The position numbers were made by a program, and so were the translations under genes. A stretch of 50,462 bases of DNA from Loigolactobacillus bifermentans DSM 20003 (GTDB lineage Bacteria > Bacillota > Bacilli > Lactobacillales > Lactobacillaceae): assembly GCF_001434575.1 (NCBI RefSeq), contig NZ_AZDA01000041.1:1-50462 (forward strand). The letters are read 5' to 3'. The notes below the pieces were generated by a model. It made no database searches. It was given only the letters and a program-made list of their open reading frames with translations, and had not been told where the DNA came from. This document shows, piece by piece, positions 25,527 through 34,237 of the stretch (position 1 is its first letter; the number at the start of each line of letters is the position of its first letter).

Positions 25527-25795
25527 ACTTCATAAATTGGCGTTGAAGAGAAGAGTAGCACAGATGTCCGCCTTCAGAGAAAAGTCATTTGGTGAGAGGC
25601 TTTGGCAGACGAGTGTGTGAAGATGAGCTCTGAGCCGTGTGTAAGTTCACGCTTATACACCGTGGGCAAGCGTTATTTTGCCGGGTATCCTTTTTTAGAG
25701 CGGGTACCGTTGAGGCGTCATTAATGACGCGAAAATAGGGTGGTAACACGCAAACGCGTCCCTCAGTCCAAAGTTGGGCTGAGGGACTTTTTTTG
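25527..25795 (+). promoter_or_regulatory. T-box riboswitch (probable Met specifier) ahead of the symporter
   Basis: Typical T-box order: Stem I with AAGAGTA (specifier-loop 5' side, about 25551) and GAAGATGA (3' side, 25618-25625); a GGTGAGAGG distal loop; the T-box AGGGTGGTAACACG at 25737-25750; then a terminator GTCCCTCAG/CTGAGGGAC with seven T (25758-25794). The specifier reads ATG (Met) if one extra G is allowed before it, or GAT (Asp) by strict spacing after GAA. The tRNA-end pairing box is TGGT, which needs A73 (or G73 by wobble); tRNACys with U73 would not fit. Confidence 0.9.
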
Positions 25796-25867
25796 TCTTT
25801 GAAAAAGGGGGTTTTGCCTTAAAAGTGTACTTCAATACTGTGTAACGAATAGAAAGGATATGTCGAT

Positions 25868-27265
25868 ATGACGCAAAATATAACCATTGTGATCCTGTTA
25901 GTGATTGCTGCTATTATTCTTGGCATTACAGTTTATTTACATCGTAAAGGGTTTAGCTTTACAAAATTAGTTTTTGGTTCGCTGGTCGTAGGGATTGTTT
26001 TTGGGTTAGTGATTCAGCTTTTATATGGCAATGATTCGGCCATTACCACCAAAACGATCGACTGGTTGAACATTGTGGGGTCTGGCTACGTGGCATTGCT
26101 CCAAACATTGATCACACCACTGATTGCAGTGAGTCTGATCGGCGCTTTTACGCGGTTGTCAGATGTGGCAAACTTACGTAAAATTGGGGTAACCGTATTG
26201 GCAACTTTGTTGTTGACCACTGCCGTTGCGGCTTTGTTTGGCGTATTGTCAGTCTTTGCCTTCCATTTACAAGGGGCTCATTTCGCCAGTGGGACGAGTG
26301 CTGACGCCGCCAGTTTAGCAGTGATTAAACAGCACCAAAGTGTTTTAAAAGGTGTCACGTTACCACAACAAATTATTAGCTTTTTCCCAACCAACATCTT
26401 CGCTGACTTGGCTGGCACTCGGGCGACTTCAACAATTGCCGTTGTGATTTTCTCTGTTGTTACAGGGATCGCGTATCTTGGTTTACGTAAAACCGAACCT
26501 GAAATTGCGCAACAAGTGGCCAAAGGTATCAATGTATTAGACCGTTTAGTGCACGGTATTATCAAATTAGTATTAGCCTTGACACCTTACGGGATTTTCG
26601 CTTTGATTACCAAAGCCGCTGCGACAGATTCGATTAAATCAATCGCGCAGTTAGGCATTTTCATTGTTGCGGCTTACGTTGCCTTAATTGCCGTTTTGTT
26701 AATGCACACGGTGATTTTATTAGCCAACCATGTGAACCCAGTTCGTTATTACAAGAAGGTTTGGCCTGCACTGATTTTTGCCTTTACATCACGGACAAGT
26801 GCCGGCACCTTACCGTTGAATTTGAAGATTCAAACAGAATCATTGGGAATCGATACAGCGATTGCTAACTTTGCCGGTAGTTTTGGCTTAACCATTGGTC
26901 AAAACGGCTGTGCAGGGGTTTATCCAGCGATGGTCGCAACGATCATTGCACCAACCGTTGGGATCCACGTTTTCTCTGCTAGCTTCCTTTTCAGTTTAAT
27001 TGCCATTGTCACGTTGTCATCTTTCGGCTCTGCAGGGGTCGGCGGTGGTGCCACCTTTACAACCTTGATGGTATTAGGCACGTTGAACTTACCAGTTGCC
27101 GTCATGGCAGTGGTGATTGCCATCGATCCGATTATTGATATGGCACGGACAGCGATCAACGTCAATGATTCCATTTTAGCAGGTCTCGTTGCTGCGAAAG
27201 CCACGAATACGTTAGACACAAAAGTGTTAAACGACGATTCAAATTTAGTCGCAAATACACTCTAA
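25868..27265 (+). CDS. Cation:amino-acid symporter, DAACS family (TcyP-like, L-cystine type)
   Basis: This 465-residue secondary transporter has about nine membrane helices. The C-terminal core matches the DAACS family: FAFTSRTSAGTLPLN, GQNGCAGVYPAM, SFGSAGVGGGATF and IDPIIDMARTAINV. It resembles B. subtilis TcyP (YhcL, cystine uptake) more than glutamate carriers by remembered sequence. Expression is controlled by the T-box leader upstream, whose specifier is not cysteine. If the specifier is methionine, the gene belongs to a sulfur amino acid regulon with metY at 37337. If it is aspartate, the carrier may move aspartate. Confidence 0.85.
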   Translation: MTQNITIVILLVIAAIILGITVYLHRKGFSFTKLVFGSLVVGIVFGLVIQLLYGNDSAITTKTIDWLNIVGSGYVALLQTLITPLIAVSLIGAFTRLSDVANLRKIGVTVLATLLLTTAVAALFGVLSVFAFHLQGAHFASGTSADAASLAVIKQHQSVLKGVTLPQQIISFFPTNIFADLAGTRATSTIAVVIFSVVTGIAYLGLRKTEPEIAQQVAKGINVLDRLVHGIIKLVLALTPYGIFALITKAAATDSIKSIAQLGIFIVAAYVALIAVLLMHTVILLANHVNPVRYYKKVWPALIFAFTSRTSAGTLPLNLKIQTESLGIDTAIANFAGSFGLTIGQNGCAGVYPAMVATIIAPTVGIHVFSASFLFSLIAIVTLSSFGSAGVGGGATFTTLMVLGTLNLPVAVMAVVIAIDPIIDMARTAINVNDSILAGLVAAKATNTLDTKVLNDDSNLVANTL

Positions 27266-27274
27266 AGACACGCT

Positions 27275-27318
27275 AAAAAGCCCTGTCGCACTTGAAAATA
27301 AGTGTGGCAGGGCTTTTT
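27275..27318. terminator. Bidirectional terminator
   Basis: A long stem (AAAAAGCCCTG with CAGGGCTTTTT, extended by GCACTT/AAGTGT) between the symporter (+) and the small minus-strand frame. Confidence 0.92.
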
Positions 27319-27320
27319 CG

Positions 27321-27440
27321 TTAAAAATTTTCAGCATGTGTCGTTTGAATCGCTAAAATAAAACTGATGATCAAGGCGATAATCAAGTGGCGTGTAAGTA
27401 GCATCACAACAACGGTACTGCCTAATCTATTTGGTAACAT
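27321..27440 (-). CDS. Possible 39-residue membrane peptide
   Basis: A short frame starts at ATG 27440 with AGAGGTGA 8 bp upstream and ends in TAA right at the bidirectional terminator. The peptide has a basic stretch, then a hydrophobic helix (HLIIALIISFILAI), and ends QTTHAENF. Size, single helix and isolated position fit a small membrane protein or type I toxin-like peptide, but it does not match the Fst family signature. No antisense RNA could be established. Confidence 0.4.
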   Translation of the reverse strand: MLPNRLGSTVVVMLLTRHLIIALIISFILAIQTTHAENF

Positions 27441-27516
27441 CAGCGCTCACCTCTGCCATTAGGGTAACAAAAATCATGGTGGTGGTGAGGCACTTTACAA
27501 AATCAATACAGAACAT

Positions 27517-28485
27517 TTACAGTGTCGATCCAGGCAGAACGACCACTTTGCCAAAACTGGTTTGTTGTTCAAGAAAGGCTTGCGCAGCACCAGTATGTGC
27601 CAAATCAAAAACGCGGGTTGGCGTCACATCAATTTGATGCTGAACAATGAGGTCGAGTAACGTTTGAAACTGGGCTTCGGTAATGTTATCTGAAGAAAAG
27701 CCAGTGAGGTAAGCGCCGCTAGGAATCTGTGAGATCGGGTCAAAACCGTCAGCGGTCCAAACGCCCCCTAGCTCACCTGTGACGCACATAATGCCTTGAC
27801 GTGCTAATGCTTGCAAAGAATCTTGCATGGTCAGCGGTCCAATCAGCTCTAAAATCTTAGTAAAGGTGGTTTGCTCACGTTGGAGCTGATTATTTTGATC
27901 TAAAATAACATGATCAAAGCCGGCCGCTTTTAGTTGTACCTGTTTCTCTAAGTGCCGCGTGGAGCCGATCAGCGTGATGTTAGGGTGCAGTGCTCGTGCG
28001 AGTTTAGCAGCCGCAATGCCGACGCCACTGGTTGCACCACGAATCAGTAAGGTGTCATTTTTGTTGAGTTGCAGTGTTTCAAGTGAGCCGTAAGCCGTAT
28101 AATAGGTTTCAGGTATCGCGGCAAGTTCAGGCCAAGTCAGGGTGGTTTGAACCGGATATAATTGCTGATTTGGGACTAACGTATACTCGGCGTAACCGCC
28201 GTCAAAGGCCCGGCCTAAACCGCCCATTAATGTGACCGCTGTTTGACCAATGGGCAGCCGTTTTGGATCAGTGGTGGTTGCAATAACACCAACTGCTTCG
28301 ATGCCTAAAATACGTGGCAGTTGAACACTGGGAGACCAACCATTACGGGTGAAAATTTCGGAACGATTAATGCCAAATCCCTTGACTTGTAATAACGACC
28401 AGCCAGGTTTAACGGTTGGGGTCGGGACTTCTTCGACGTTTAAGCTGGCAGCTGTGCCAGGTTGGTGTAAGACAATGGCATGCAT
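27517..28485 (-). CDS. Zinc-free medium-chain dehydrogenase/quinone oxidoreductase
   Basis: The 322 residues form an alcohol-dehydrogenase-like fold: N-terminal GroES part (VKGFGINRSEIFTRNG, LGIEAVGVI) and Rossmann part with GATSGVGIAAAKLA. The cysteine/histidine zinc ligands of classical alcohol dehydrogenases are absent, as in NADPH:quinone oxidoreductases. The predicted role is NADPH-dependent reduction of quinones or enones. AAGAAGGTCTTTTC precedes the ATG. It is divergent from the ProX gene. Confidence 0.9.
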   Translation of the reverse strand: MHAIVLHQPGTAASLNVEEVPTPTVKPGWSLLQVKGFGINRSEIFTRNGWSPSVQLPRILGIEAVGVIATTTDPKRLPIGQTAVTLMGGLGRAFDGGYAEYTLVPNQQLYPVQTTLTWPELAAIPETYYTAYGSLETLQLNKNDTLLIRGATSGVGIAAAKLARALHPNITLIGSTRHLEKQVQLKAAGFDHVILDQNNQLQREQTTFTKILELIGPLTMQDSLQALARQGIMCVTGELGGVWTADGFDPISQIPSGAYLTGFSSDNITEAQFQTLLDLIVQHQIDVTPTRVFDLAHTGAAQAFLEQQTSFGKVVVLPGSTL

Positions 28486-28547
28486 GAAAAGACCTTCTTT
28501 TTAATGATTAAGCGTGTGATCAAGCGCGCTTGAAAGGGTGACGAATT

Positions 28548-29018
28548 TTGGATTATCAACAACGTTTAATCAATTGGCAGTTGCCAGTGACAGTGATTCA
28601 TCACGCACCAGTTTGGCATCTAACAGATTTGGCCCAGCAAACAGCACTGGCAGGCCGGGCAATTCCTAAAAACCTATTATTAACGGATAAGCGGACAGGG
28701 GAATGCTGGTTGTACATTCAATTAGGACCAGCTCGACTTGATTTTAAAGCCTTGGCAACACAGCTGGGAATCAGTCGTAGTCGGCTTGCTTTTGCAACGG
28801 ATGAAGTGGTGCAGCAGGTGTTACAAACCGTACCAGGCATGGTGACGCCACTGACTTTAATGCCAAACAGTCCGGTGACGATTATTTTACAGCATGATTT
28901 ATTAAAGGCACCGGAACTAGGGTTTCATTTAGCGGATAATACACAAACGGCGTTGCTTCAGTCAACCGACTTATTGCGCTTTTTTAAGCACTTAGGCCTA
29001 ACGTATCAAATTTTTTAA
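28548..29018 (+). CDS. ProX-type prolyl-tRNA editing deacylase
   Basis: The 156-residue YbaK-superfamily protein is of the stand-alone ProXp type, which hydrolyses mischarged tRNAPro (usually Ala-tRNAPro). Family marks are AIPKNLLLTDK (with the conserved lysine), LDFKALATQLG, LAFATDEVV and TVPGMVTPLTLM. The start is TTG with AAAGGGTGA 8 bp upstream. It is encoded divergently from the oxidoreductase and converges with the DUF2316 gene, overlapping it by 4 bp. Confidence 0.85.
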   Translation: MDYQQRLINWQLPVTVIHHAPVWHLTDLAQQTALAGRAIPKNLLLTDKRTGECWLYIQLGPARLDFKALATQLGISRSRLAFATDEVVQQVLQTVPGMVTPLTLMPNSPVTIILQHDLLKAPELGFHLADNTQTALLQSTDLLRFFKHLGLTYQIF

Positions 29019-29314
29019 GCAAAATGTTGTTGTGCAATGTAATCCGCATCTAAAAACCAATATTGATGGTAGTCGCCAGTTAAGGCAGTGAACGGAACCG
29101 GTTGTTTGTGTTGCGTTACAAGTGTCTTTAGCAGGTATTGACGTAAAATCCAAGGGTCTTCGATCCGCCGCGGGTGAAGTGCCAAAATCGCGTTGATATT
29201 TTCTGGTGTTGTTTGAAGTGCCGTTGCAACTTCAGCGGTGGTGTACCCGGTTAAGGCAAGATTTTGTTGAAGCTCGGCTTTTGTTGCATGCACTTGTGCA
29301 GGGGTCAGGGACAT
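29015..29314 (-). CDS. DUF2316 family protein
   Basis: The 99-residue protein matches DUF2316: MSLTPAQVHATKAELQQNL, a helix-turn-helix-like stretch (YTTAEVATALQTTPENINAI), and the conserved DPWILRQYL and GDYHQYWFLDADYI. The function is unknown; it is a predicted DNA-binding-like small protein. The ATG at 29314 is preferred, with AAGG 7 bp upstream. The MFS gene lies 17 bp upstream in the same direction, so they are probably co-transcribed. Confidence 0.87.
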   Translation of the reverse strand: MSLTPAQVHATKAELQQNLALTGYTTAEVATALQTTPENINAILALHPRRIEDPWILRQYLLKTLVTQHKQPVPFTALTGDYHQYWFLDADYIAQQHFA

Positions 29315-29330
29315 CAAAAGACCTTCTTTC

Positions 29331-30557
29331 TTAATTTTGCCACCATTGGTGGACTAACTGGCGGTTGTGAATCAGTAGTGGGATGACGAAAAGTAGTGCA
29401 ACAAAGCCACAGGCGGGAAAGCCCCATAAGCCAGAGGCAAGGTCCATGACCCCACCGGCGTACAGGCTGCCAATTGGCGTAGTGCCTTGCGTTAATAGCA
29501 CGTAGACACTCATAATGCGCCCGCGCAGTTCGGTGGGAATATCGAATTGGAAGGCGGCGTTGGACTGATTCAAGAAAATCATGTTACAGAAGCCGATTGC
29601 CACCATCACCACCATTGCCAGGCCGAAGGTGTGGACAACGATCAAAGCGGCTTGTAAGACAGCTGTACCGACACCAACGATCAAGTAGAATCGGCGGTGA
29701 AGGCCTAATTGGGCGAGGTAACTCATGAGAAAAGCTGCTACCAATGAACCAGCACCAGTCGCGGATAATAGATTGGCATAAGTTTGGGCACCGGCATGTA
29801 AAACGGTTTTCGCAAAAATTGGAATAATCACGTTGTTATTATAATTTAACGTACAAATAATTAACATTAAAGCAGCGCTTAAACGAATGTTGGGTTGGTG
29901 CCAAATATAGGCGAGGCCAACTTTAATGTCGCTTAATAAGTGCTTTTTTGACGGGGTTGCCACAACGTTGACTTGATGGATCAAAAATAAACCAAGGAGA
30001 ACGGCTAAATAACTCAGGGTGTTGACGAAAAAACAAAAAGCAATGCTGAAATGTGCCATTAGTAGGCCGGCCAAGGCAGGACCTGCAATTTTGGCCAAGT
30101 TATAAATGGTAGAATTTAATGAAATGCCGTTGATCAGGTCTTTTTGCCCCACTAATTCAACCACAAAAGACTGGCGGGTGGGCGTATCAATACTTTGTAA
30201 CGTGCCATAGATCAAGGCAATCACTAAAATATGCCAGTATTGTACCACTTTAAAGAACACTAAAGCGGTCATTAAAGCACCTAGCAGTAAAAAGCCAGCT
30301 TGTGTGATGATCAGGATCCGTCGCTTAGGGTAACGGTCGATCAGTGAGCCGGCTACTAGGGTGAGTAATAAGATCGGCGCAAATTGACAAGCTGACAACA
30401 AACCGACTAAAAAAGCGGACTTAGTGAGTTCATAAACCAGCCATGTTTGGGCTGTTCGTTGCACCCAAGTGCCCATGGTGGAAATGCATTGTCCGAGCCA
30501 GAAATAGCGGAAATTTCTGGAACGGAGCGATGAAAAAGTTGTGGTTAAAAAGTTCAT
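29331..30557 (-). CDS. MFS transporter, DHA3 (MFS_3) type
   Basis: The 408-residue, 12-helix carrier begins SLRSRNFRYFWLGQCISTMGTWVQRTAQTWLVYELT, characteristic of the DHA3/EntS-like group (drug, siderophore or secondary-metabolite exporters). DRYPKRR is the loop 2-3 motif. PTELRGRIMSVY is also typical. AAGG lies 7 bp before the ATG. It is followed by DUF2316, possibly a co-regulated partner. The substrate is not predictable. Confidence 0.88.
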   Translation of the reverse strand: MNFLTTTFSSLRSRNFRYFWLGQCISTMGTWVQRTAQTWLVYELTKSAFLVGLLSACQFAPILLLTLVAGSLIDRYPKRRILIITQAGFLLLGALMTALVFFKVVQYWHILVIALIYGTLQSIDTPTRQSFVVELVGQKDLINGISLNSTIYNLAKIAGPALAGLLMAHFSIAFCFFVNTLSYLAVLLGLFLIHQVNVVATPSKKHLLSDIKVGLAYIWHQPNIRLSAALMLIICTLNYNNNVIIPIFAKTVLHAGAQTYANLLSATGAGSLVAAFLMSYLAQLGLHRRFYLIVGVGTAVLQAALIVVHTFGLAMVVMVAIGFCNMIFLNQSNAAFQFDIPTELRGRIMSVYVLLTQGTTPIGSLYAGGVMDLASGLWGFPACGFVALLFVIPLLIHNRQLVHQWWQN

Positions 30558-30739
30558 GGTCAGCCTTCTTCATGATAATCATTAGGTACCGTACAGTTAA
30601 TATCATTAGCATACGCCAGTTTTCTGAAAAAGCCAGTGAATTTGATAGGGAACGTCTTATTTTTTTAGCCGGCTTTCATTTTTTTTAGCCATGGTTGTGC
30701 TAAACTGAGGCCACCGATTAAGGGTAGGGGGGTTCTTAA

Positions 30740-31054
30740 ATGGGAAAAGAAAAGCACGAACAAGCGGCTCAAATCATGTTTCAACAAATCGACATTGCCT
30801 ATGCAGATGCAGCGGTGAAACAGCGGCCGGCATTACGCGAGATTTTGTTGAAGTCAGCACAGGCGCTCCAAAAAGGTGAGAACTGTCAACTAGTGGCGAC
30901 GAAACTGACCAAGGCCATCACCCTGTATTATTGGGAACATCAAAAAGACTATCCGGCGGCACTCAATACGTTGTACCATCAGATCAAAGGCCAGGCAACG
31001 AAGTATGATGCAGTGGCCACATCAGCACTAATGATGCCGATTTGGTTCCATTAA
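30740..31054 (+). CDS. Bacteriocin-immunity-like protein (enterocin A immunity family, tentative)
   Basis: The 104-residue protein is helical and cytoplasmic. ALQKGENCQLVATKLTKAI followed by a later LYHQIKGQA resembles the EntA-immunity family (PF08951) four-helix bundle, which protects cells against class IIa bacteriocins. No double-glycine bacteriocin precursor was found beside it, so it would be an orphan immunity gene, which is common in lactobacilli. The assignment is by pattern only. A GGGGG stretch precedes the ATG. Confidence 0.5.
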   Translation: MGKEKHEQAAQIMFQQIDIAYADAAVKQRPALREILLKSAQALQKGENCQLVATKLTKAITLYYWEHQKDYPAALNTLYHQIKGQATKYDAVATSALMMPIWFH

Positions 31055-31059
31055 TGACT

Positions 31060-31188
31060 TTGAAATTTGATTTAATTTATGCTAAATTGGGTTTATAAAA
31101 ATTCTGATAGCGGCGCTTAGCCGTCATGATACTAGCAGGGACTTTCCCCCTAGGCGAGAATTCGCTAAGGGGTAGTCTCTGCTTTTTT
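31060..31188 (+). promoter_or_regulatory. Promoter plus attenuator-like leader of the CynX-like MFS gene
   Basis: TTGAAA (31060-31065), 17 bp and TAAATT (31083-31088) could start an RNA near 31094. It contains a CGGC-GCTTA-GCCG hairpin and then a long interrupted terminator stem (GCAG...CCCC...GCGA with complement, 31135-31182) followed by six T. The terminator lies only 22 bp before the MFS start, the usual place for a terminator-type riboswitch or attenuator. No known class was recognised. Confidence 0.5.
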
Positions 31189-31210
31189 GATTGGAAATGG
31201 AGTTGATTTT

Positions 31211-32380
31211 TTGGAAGTCGATACAAAACGATTACGTTATTTTAGTTTGGAACTATGTTTATTAGCAGCGAATATGCGCATGGCCATTTTGATTATTGCG
31301 CCGCTGACCCAGTCATTAGGGCAAACGTTACACCTGACAACCACCCAACTGGGCTTTTTAACCACCATTCCCTTATTGTGTTTTGGGCTAGGATCTGTCT
31401 TTATGGGCCGGTTGATTCAGAAAATTGGTACAACACCAGCCTTGGTTTTAGCTTTATTGGGGCTATTGGTCGCCAGCCTAGGACGCGTTTATAGTGTCGG
31501 GCTTTTATTCGGTGGGACGATTTTAGCCGGTTTGAGTATTACACTCTTAAATGTTTTATTGCCCGCTTTGATCGTGGAACAAGCGCCGGGACATGTGGCC
31601 CAGTTAAATGGGGTGTATCCAGCGGCCAGTAATGTTTTTGCGGCAATTGCCAGCGGGGTGGCCGTACCGTTTGCACAACTTTGGGGTTGGCAACATGCGT
31701 TACAGTTAATGGCGGTGCCTACTGTACTGGCGTTGGTGGGGTGGTATCAATTTCGACAGTTGCGTTACAAAAAGGTGGTGGTATCCAAACAAACCGTGGG
31801 GGTACAGTGGTGGCGCTTGCCGCGTGTGTGGGTGCTCGCCTTATTTATGGGCAGTCAGTCATTGATTTTCTATGCATTGGCGGCCTGGTTACCACGGATG
31901 TTAACCAGTCAGCAGGTCAGTACTACTACTGCCGGGACACTAGCGGCAGTTTTTCAGATTATTGGTTTTCCAGCGGCGTACATTGTGCCGCGTTTTGCGC
32001 AACGGTCTAATCGGTTGAAACAAGTTCTGTTAGTCTTGCTAGGCGGCTATGGTTTAGGGTTTATTTTGCTGTTACAACATGCGTTTTGGTGCCTTGTTTT
32101 AGCGTCGTTACTGTTAGGACTGACTACAGCGGCCATTTTCTCATTAGCGTTAAGTCTGATCACCGTGGTGTCACCTGATCCAGCGAGTGTCAGCTTGATC
32201 AGTGGTGGCGTGCAATCAGTGGGTTATTTACTGGCAAGTAGTGGCCCAACTTTATGCGGAGCGGTTCAAGCGCAACAACATCGCTGGCAACCTGTTATTT
32301 TAGGCTTGCTTGTTTTAGCAGTGATTGCAATCTTATTAGGCTTCTTATTGCGACGCTTGATTCAATGGCAGCGCGCTTAA
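31211..32380 (+). CDS. MFS transporter, CynX/NimT family
   Basis: The 389-residue, 12-helix carrier resembles the cyanate/nitroimidazole (CynX/NimT) MFS group: ANMRMAILIIAPLTQSLGQ in helix 1, then GSVFMGRLIQKIG, and later GGVQSVGYLLASSGP. The start is TTG at 31211, 8 bp after GGAG; an upstream TTG at 31187 lies in the terminator. No cynS (cyanase) is nearby, so cyanate is not implied. The gene is preceded by an attenuator-like leader. Confidence 0.85.
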   Translation: MEVDTKRLRYFSLELCLLAANMRMAILIIAPLTQSLGQTLHLTTTQLGFLTTIPLLCFGLGSVFMGRLIQKIGTTPALVLALLGLLVASLGRVYSVGLLFGGTILAGLSITLLNVLLPALIVEQAPGHVAQLNGVYPAASNVFAAIASGVAVPFAQLWGWQHALQLMAVPTVLALVGWYQFRQLRYKKVVVSKQTVGVQWWRLPRVWVLALFMGSQSLIFYALAAWLPRMLTSQQVSTTTAGTLAAVFQIIGFPAAYIVPRFAQRSNRLKQVLLVLLGGYGLGFILLLQHAFWCLVLASLLLGLTTAAIFSLALSLITVVSPDPASVSLISGGVQSVGYLLASSGPTLCGAVQAQQHRWQPVILGLLVLAVIAILLGFLLRRLIQWQRA

Positions 32381-32442
32381 AATAGGGGGATTGTGTTTCG
32401 GTAGTCGGCTCTGCATAATAGAGCGTGCGAGGGGGAACTTTT

Positions 32443-33426
32443 ATGAAATTGAAATCAGGACTACTATTGGGGGCAACACTGTTCATGTTAGGGCCAGCGA
32501 CCGCACAACCGGCACAAGCACGGTTCCGAATGTCGACCCATGTGACCCGCACCACACCACATGTTCGTACCAGTAAACATTATCGAAAATCAACGCTAAC
32601 GAGACAAACAACAAAGCGTACAACTCGTACGAAACCGCGTGCGACGACAACGCGTACACGGACATCAGGTAGCCGCTTTTGGCAGCACTTTTTCCTGTTT
32701 AGCGCCTTTAATCATTTATTCCATCGACAAGCGCGTGCTAGTACGCCTCAGACTGTGCCAACAGAAACGTTGGCAAAAAGTGTATTGACCACAGCGGTTA
32801 AGCAACAATTAGGGACTAAAGTGACTTATAATCATGCCGGTGCGTTTGTGATTGCCAATAATCAAACCAAGCTCAATGCCAAGGTGACGGCGGCGCCATA
32901 TGTTAATAATCAAATTGACAGTCGGCAGCGACCAACTGTGGCGAATGCCTTATTAAATCAAACCACACGTCAAACCCAGGACCGCGCCAGTACAGGGAAC
33001 GGTTCAACGAATTGGAAACCAGCGGGGTTCCAGCAAGTGACCAACCTAAAAGGGACTTACACCCATGCCTATGATCGGGGGCATTTGATTGGGTACGCGC
33101 TAGCCGGTAAGTTGAAAGGTTTTGACAGTTCGGAAGCAAATCCTAAAAATATTGTGACCCAAACCGCTTGGGCTAATGAAGCGCGCTCGAAAACGTCAAC
33201 CGGACAAAACTATTATGAAACACAGGTACGTCAGGCCTTGGATCAGCATAAAACGGTTCGCTATCGTGTAACAGCCGTCTATCAAGGCAACAATCAAGTC
33301 CCAGCTGGTAATCATCTGGAAGCCAAATCAAAGGATGGCAGCTTGCAATTCAACGTATTTGTTCCGAATGTTCAGTCAGGGATTCAAATCAATTATTTAA
33401 CGGGGAAGGTGACCCAGACGAAATAA
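32443..33426 (+). CDS. Secreted DNA/RNA non-specific endonuclease (EndA/NucA-like)
   Basis: The 327-residue protein has a Sec signal peptide (about 1-26, ending AQPAQA), a very basic Arg/Thr/Lys-rich linker (about 27-76) likely to bind DNA or wall polymers, then a beta-beta-alpha-metal nuclease domain. The active-site motif is DRGH at 211-214 (catalytic His214), with metal-site Asn in TAWANEAR at about 245. Predicted role: extracellular nucleic acid degradation or DNA uptake. The start at 32443 has AGGGGGA 6 bp upstream. It is a single gene. Confidence 0.9.
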   Translation: MKLKSGLLLGATLFMLGPATAQPAQARFRMSTHVTRTTPHVRTSKHYRKSTLTRQTTKRTTRTKPRATTTRTRTSGSRFWQHFFLFSAFNHLFHRQARASTPQTVPTETLAKSVLTTAVKQQLGTKVTYNHAGAFVIANNQTKLNAKVTAAPYVNNQIDSRQRPTVANALLNQTTRQTQDRASTGNGSTNWKPAGFQQVTNLKGTYTHAYDRGHLIGYALAGKLKGFDSSEANPKNIVTQTAWANEARSKTSTGQNYYETQVRQALDQHKTVRYRVTAVYQGNNQVPAGNHLEAKSKDGSLQFNVFVPNVQSGIQINYLTGKVTQTK

Positions 33427-33500
33427 AAGGGCTGACAGTTGTTGGCCGCTGAAAAAGTCGTTGATACATGACAGGTTTAAAACCAACTCTCAAGTATTCA

Positions 33501-33560
33501 CAAAAATAACCATCAAAGTGAGCCGCGGGAACTCTGCCGACTCTTTTGATGGTTATTTTG
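33501..33560. terminator. Long inverted repeat, probable bidirectional terminator
   Basis: CAAAAATAACCATCAAAG and CTTTTGATGGTTATTTTG pair over about 17 bp around a GC-rich 24-base loop. It lies between the convergent nuclease and XRE genes. The loop is larger than usual for a terminator and contains its own GAG/CTC pairing. Apart from this repeat, bases 33427-33653 show nothing else. Confidence 0.7.
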
Positions 33561-33653
33561 GTGTTACTTCTTGAAATGCACCCTGAAAAATAATAATCAT
33601 GAGTGACTTGTTCTCGCAATGCGATTGGCAGTCATGGTAGTGATCAAGTACTG

Positions 33654-34022
33654 TTATTTAAGCATTTGAATTAACCCATAGACAAAGCCAAAAATAGGAA
33701 AGATCAACCACCAAAAACGGGCTAAAAAGTCCCAGCCATTCATCTGACCGAGTTTCCGTTTGTACAGCCCAGTCGTTGGGTCGAAAGCATATTCATTTGG
33801 GTCAATTTTGGCACTTTCAGGGTCTGTTCCTAGGACTAAGGTGTCAAGGCTAACGTCTAATAGTTCGGCTAATTTAACTAAGTTATTCAGGTCAGGCGCC
33901 CCCTCACCTTGTTCCCATTTGGAAACAGCTTGGCGGGAGACGTATAATTTTTGCGCGATGGTTTCTTGCGACAGTTCTTTGGCCTGGCGGTATTTTTTGA
34001 GATTTTCTGAGAATTTTAGCAT
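33654..34022 (-). CDS. XRE-family regulator with C-terminal membrane helix
   Basis: The 122 residues consist of a helix-turn-helix domain (about 5-60: YRQAKELSQETIAQKLYVSR, QAVSKWEQGEGAPD), a short linker and one C-terminal helix (FWWLIFPIFGFVYGLIQML). The layout matches small membrane-tethered XRE proteins that probably sense the envelope; target and signal are unknown. The start has AAGGAG upstream on the minus strand. Confidence 0.87.
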   Translation of the reverse strand: MLKFSENLKKYRQAKELSQETIAQKLYVSRQAVSKWEQGEGAPDLNNLVKLAELLDVSLDTLVLGTDPESAKIDPNEYAFDPTTGLYKRKLGQMNGWDFLARFWWLIFPIFGFVYGLIQMLK

Positions 34023-34237
34023 CAGCGTAAACTCCTTATTTATGATTTTAAATTTAGCTTATAAATAAAAGTTACGTAAAGCCAGCAAAATGTTGCGTTT
34101 TTCACGCTAAATAAACGCAGTGTTGCGCAACGCCAGGTTGCACTTTGGTACTTTTGGCTTGGTATCACAATGTTTATCAGGTTGCGGCACTGGCTATGCT
34201 AAAATAGATGGACAAGCGCACAAAGGGGGATTTGGGG

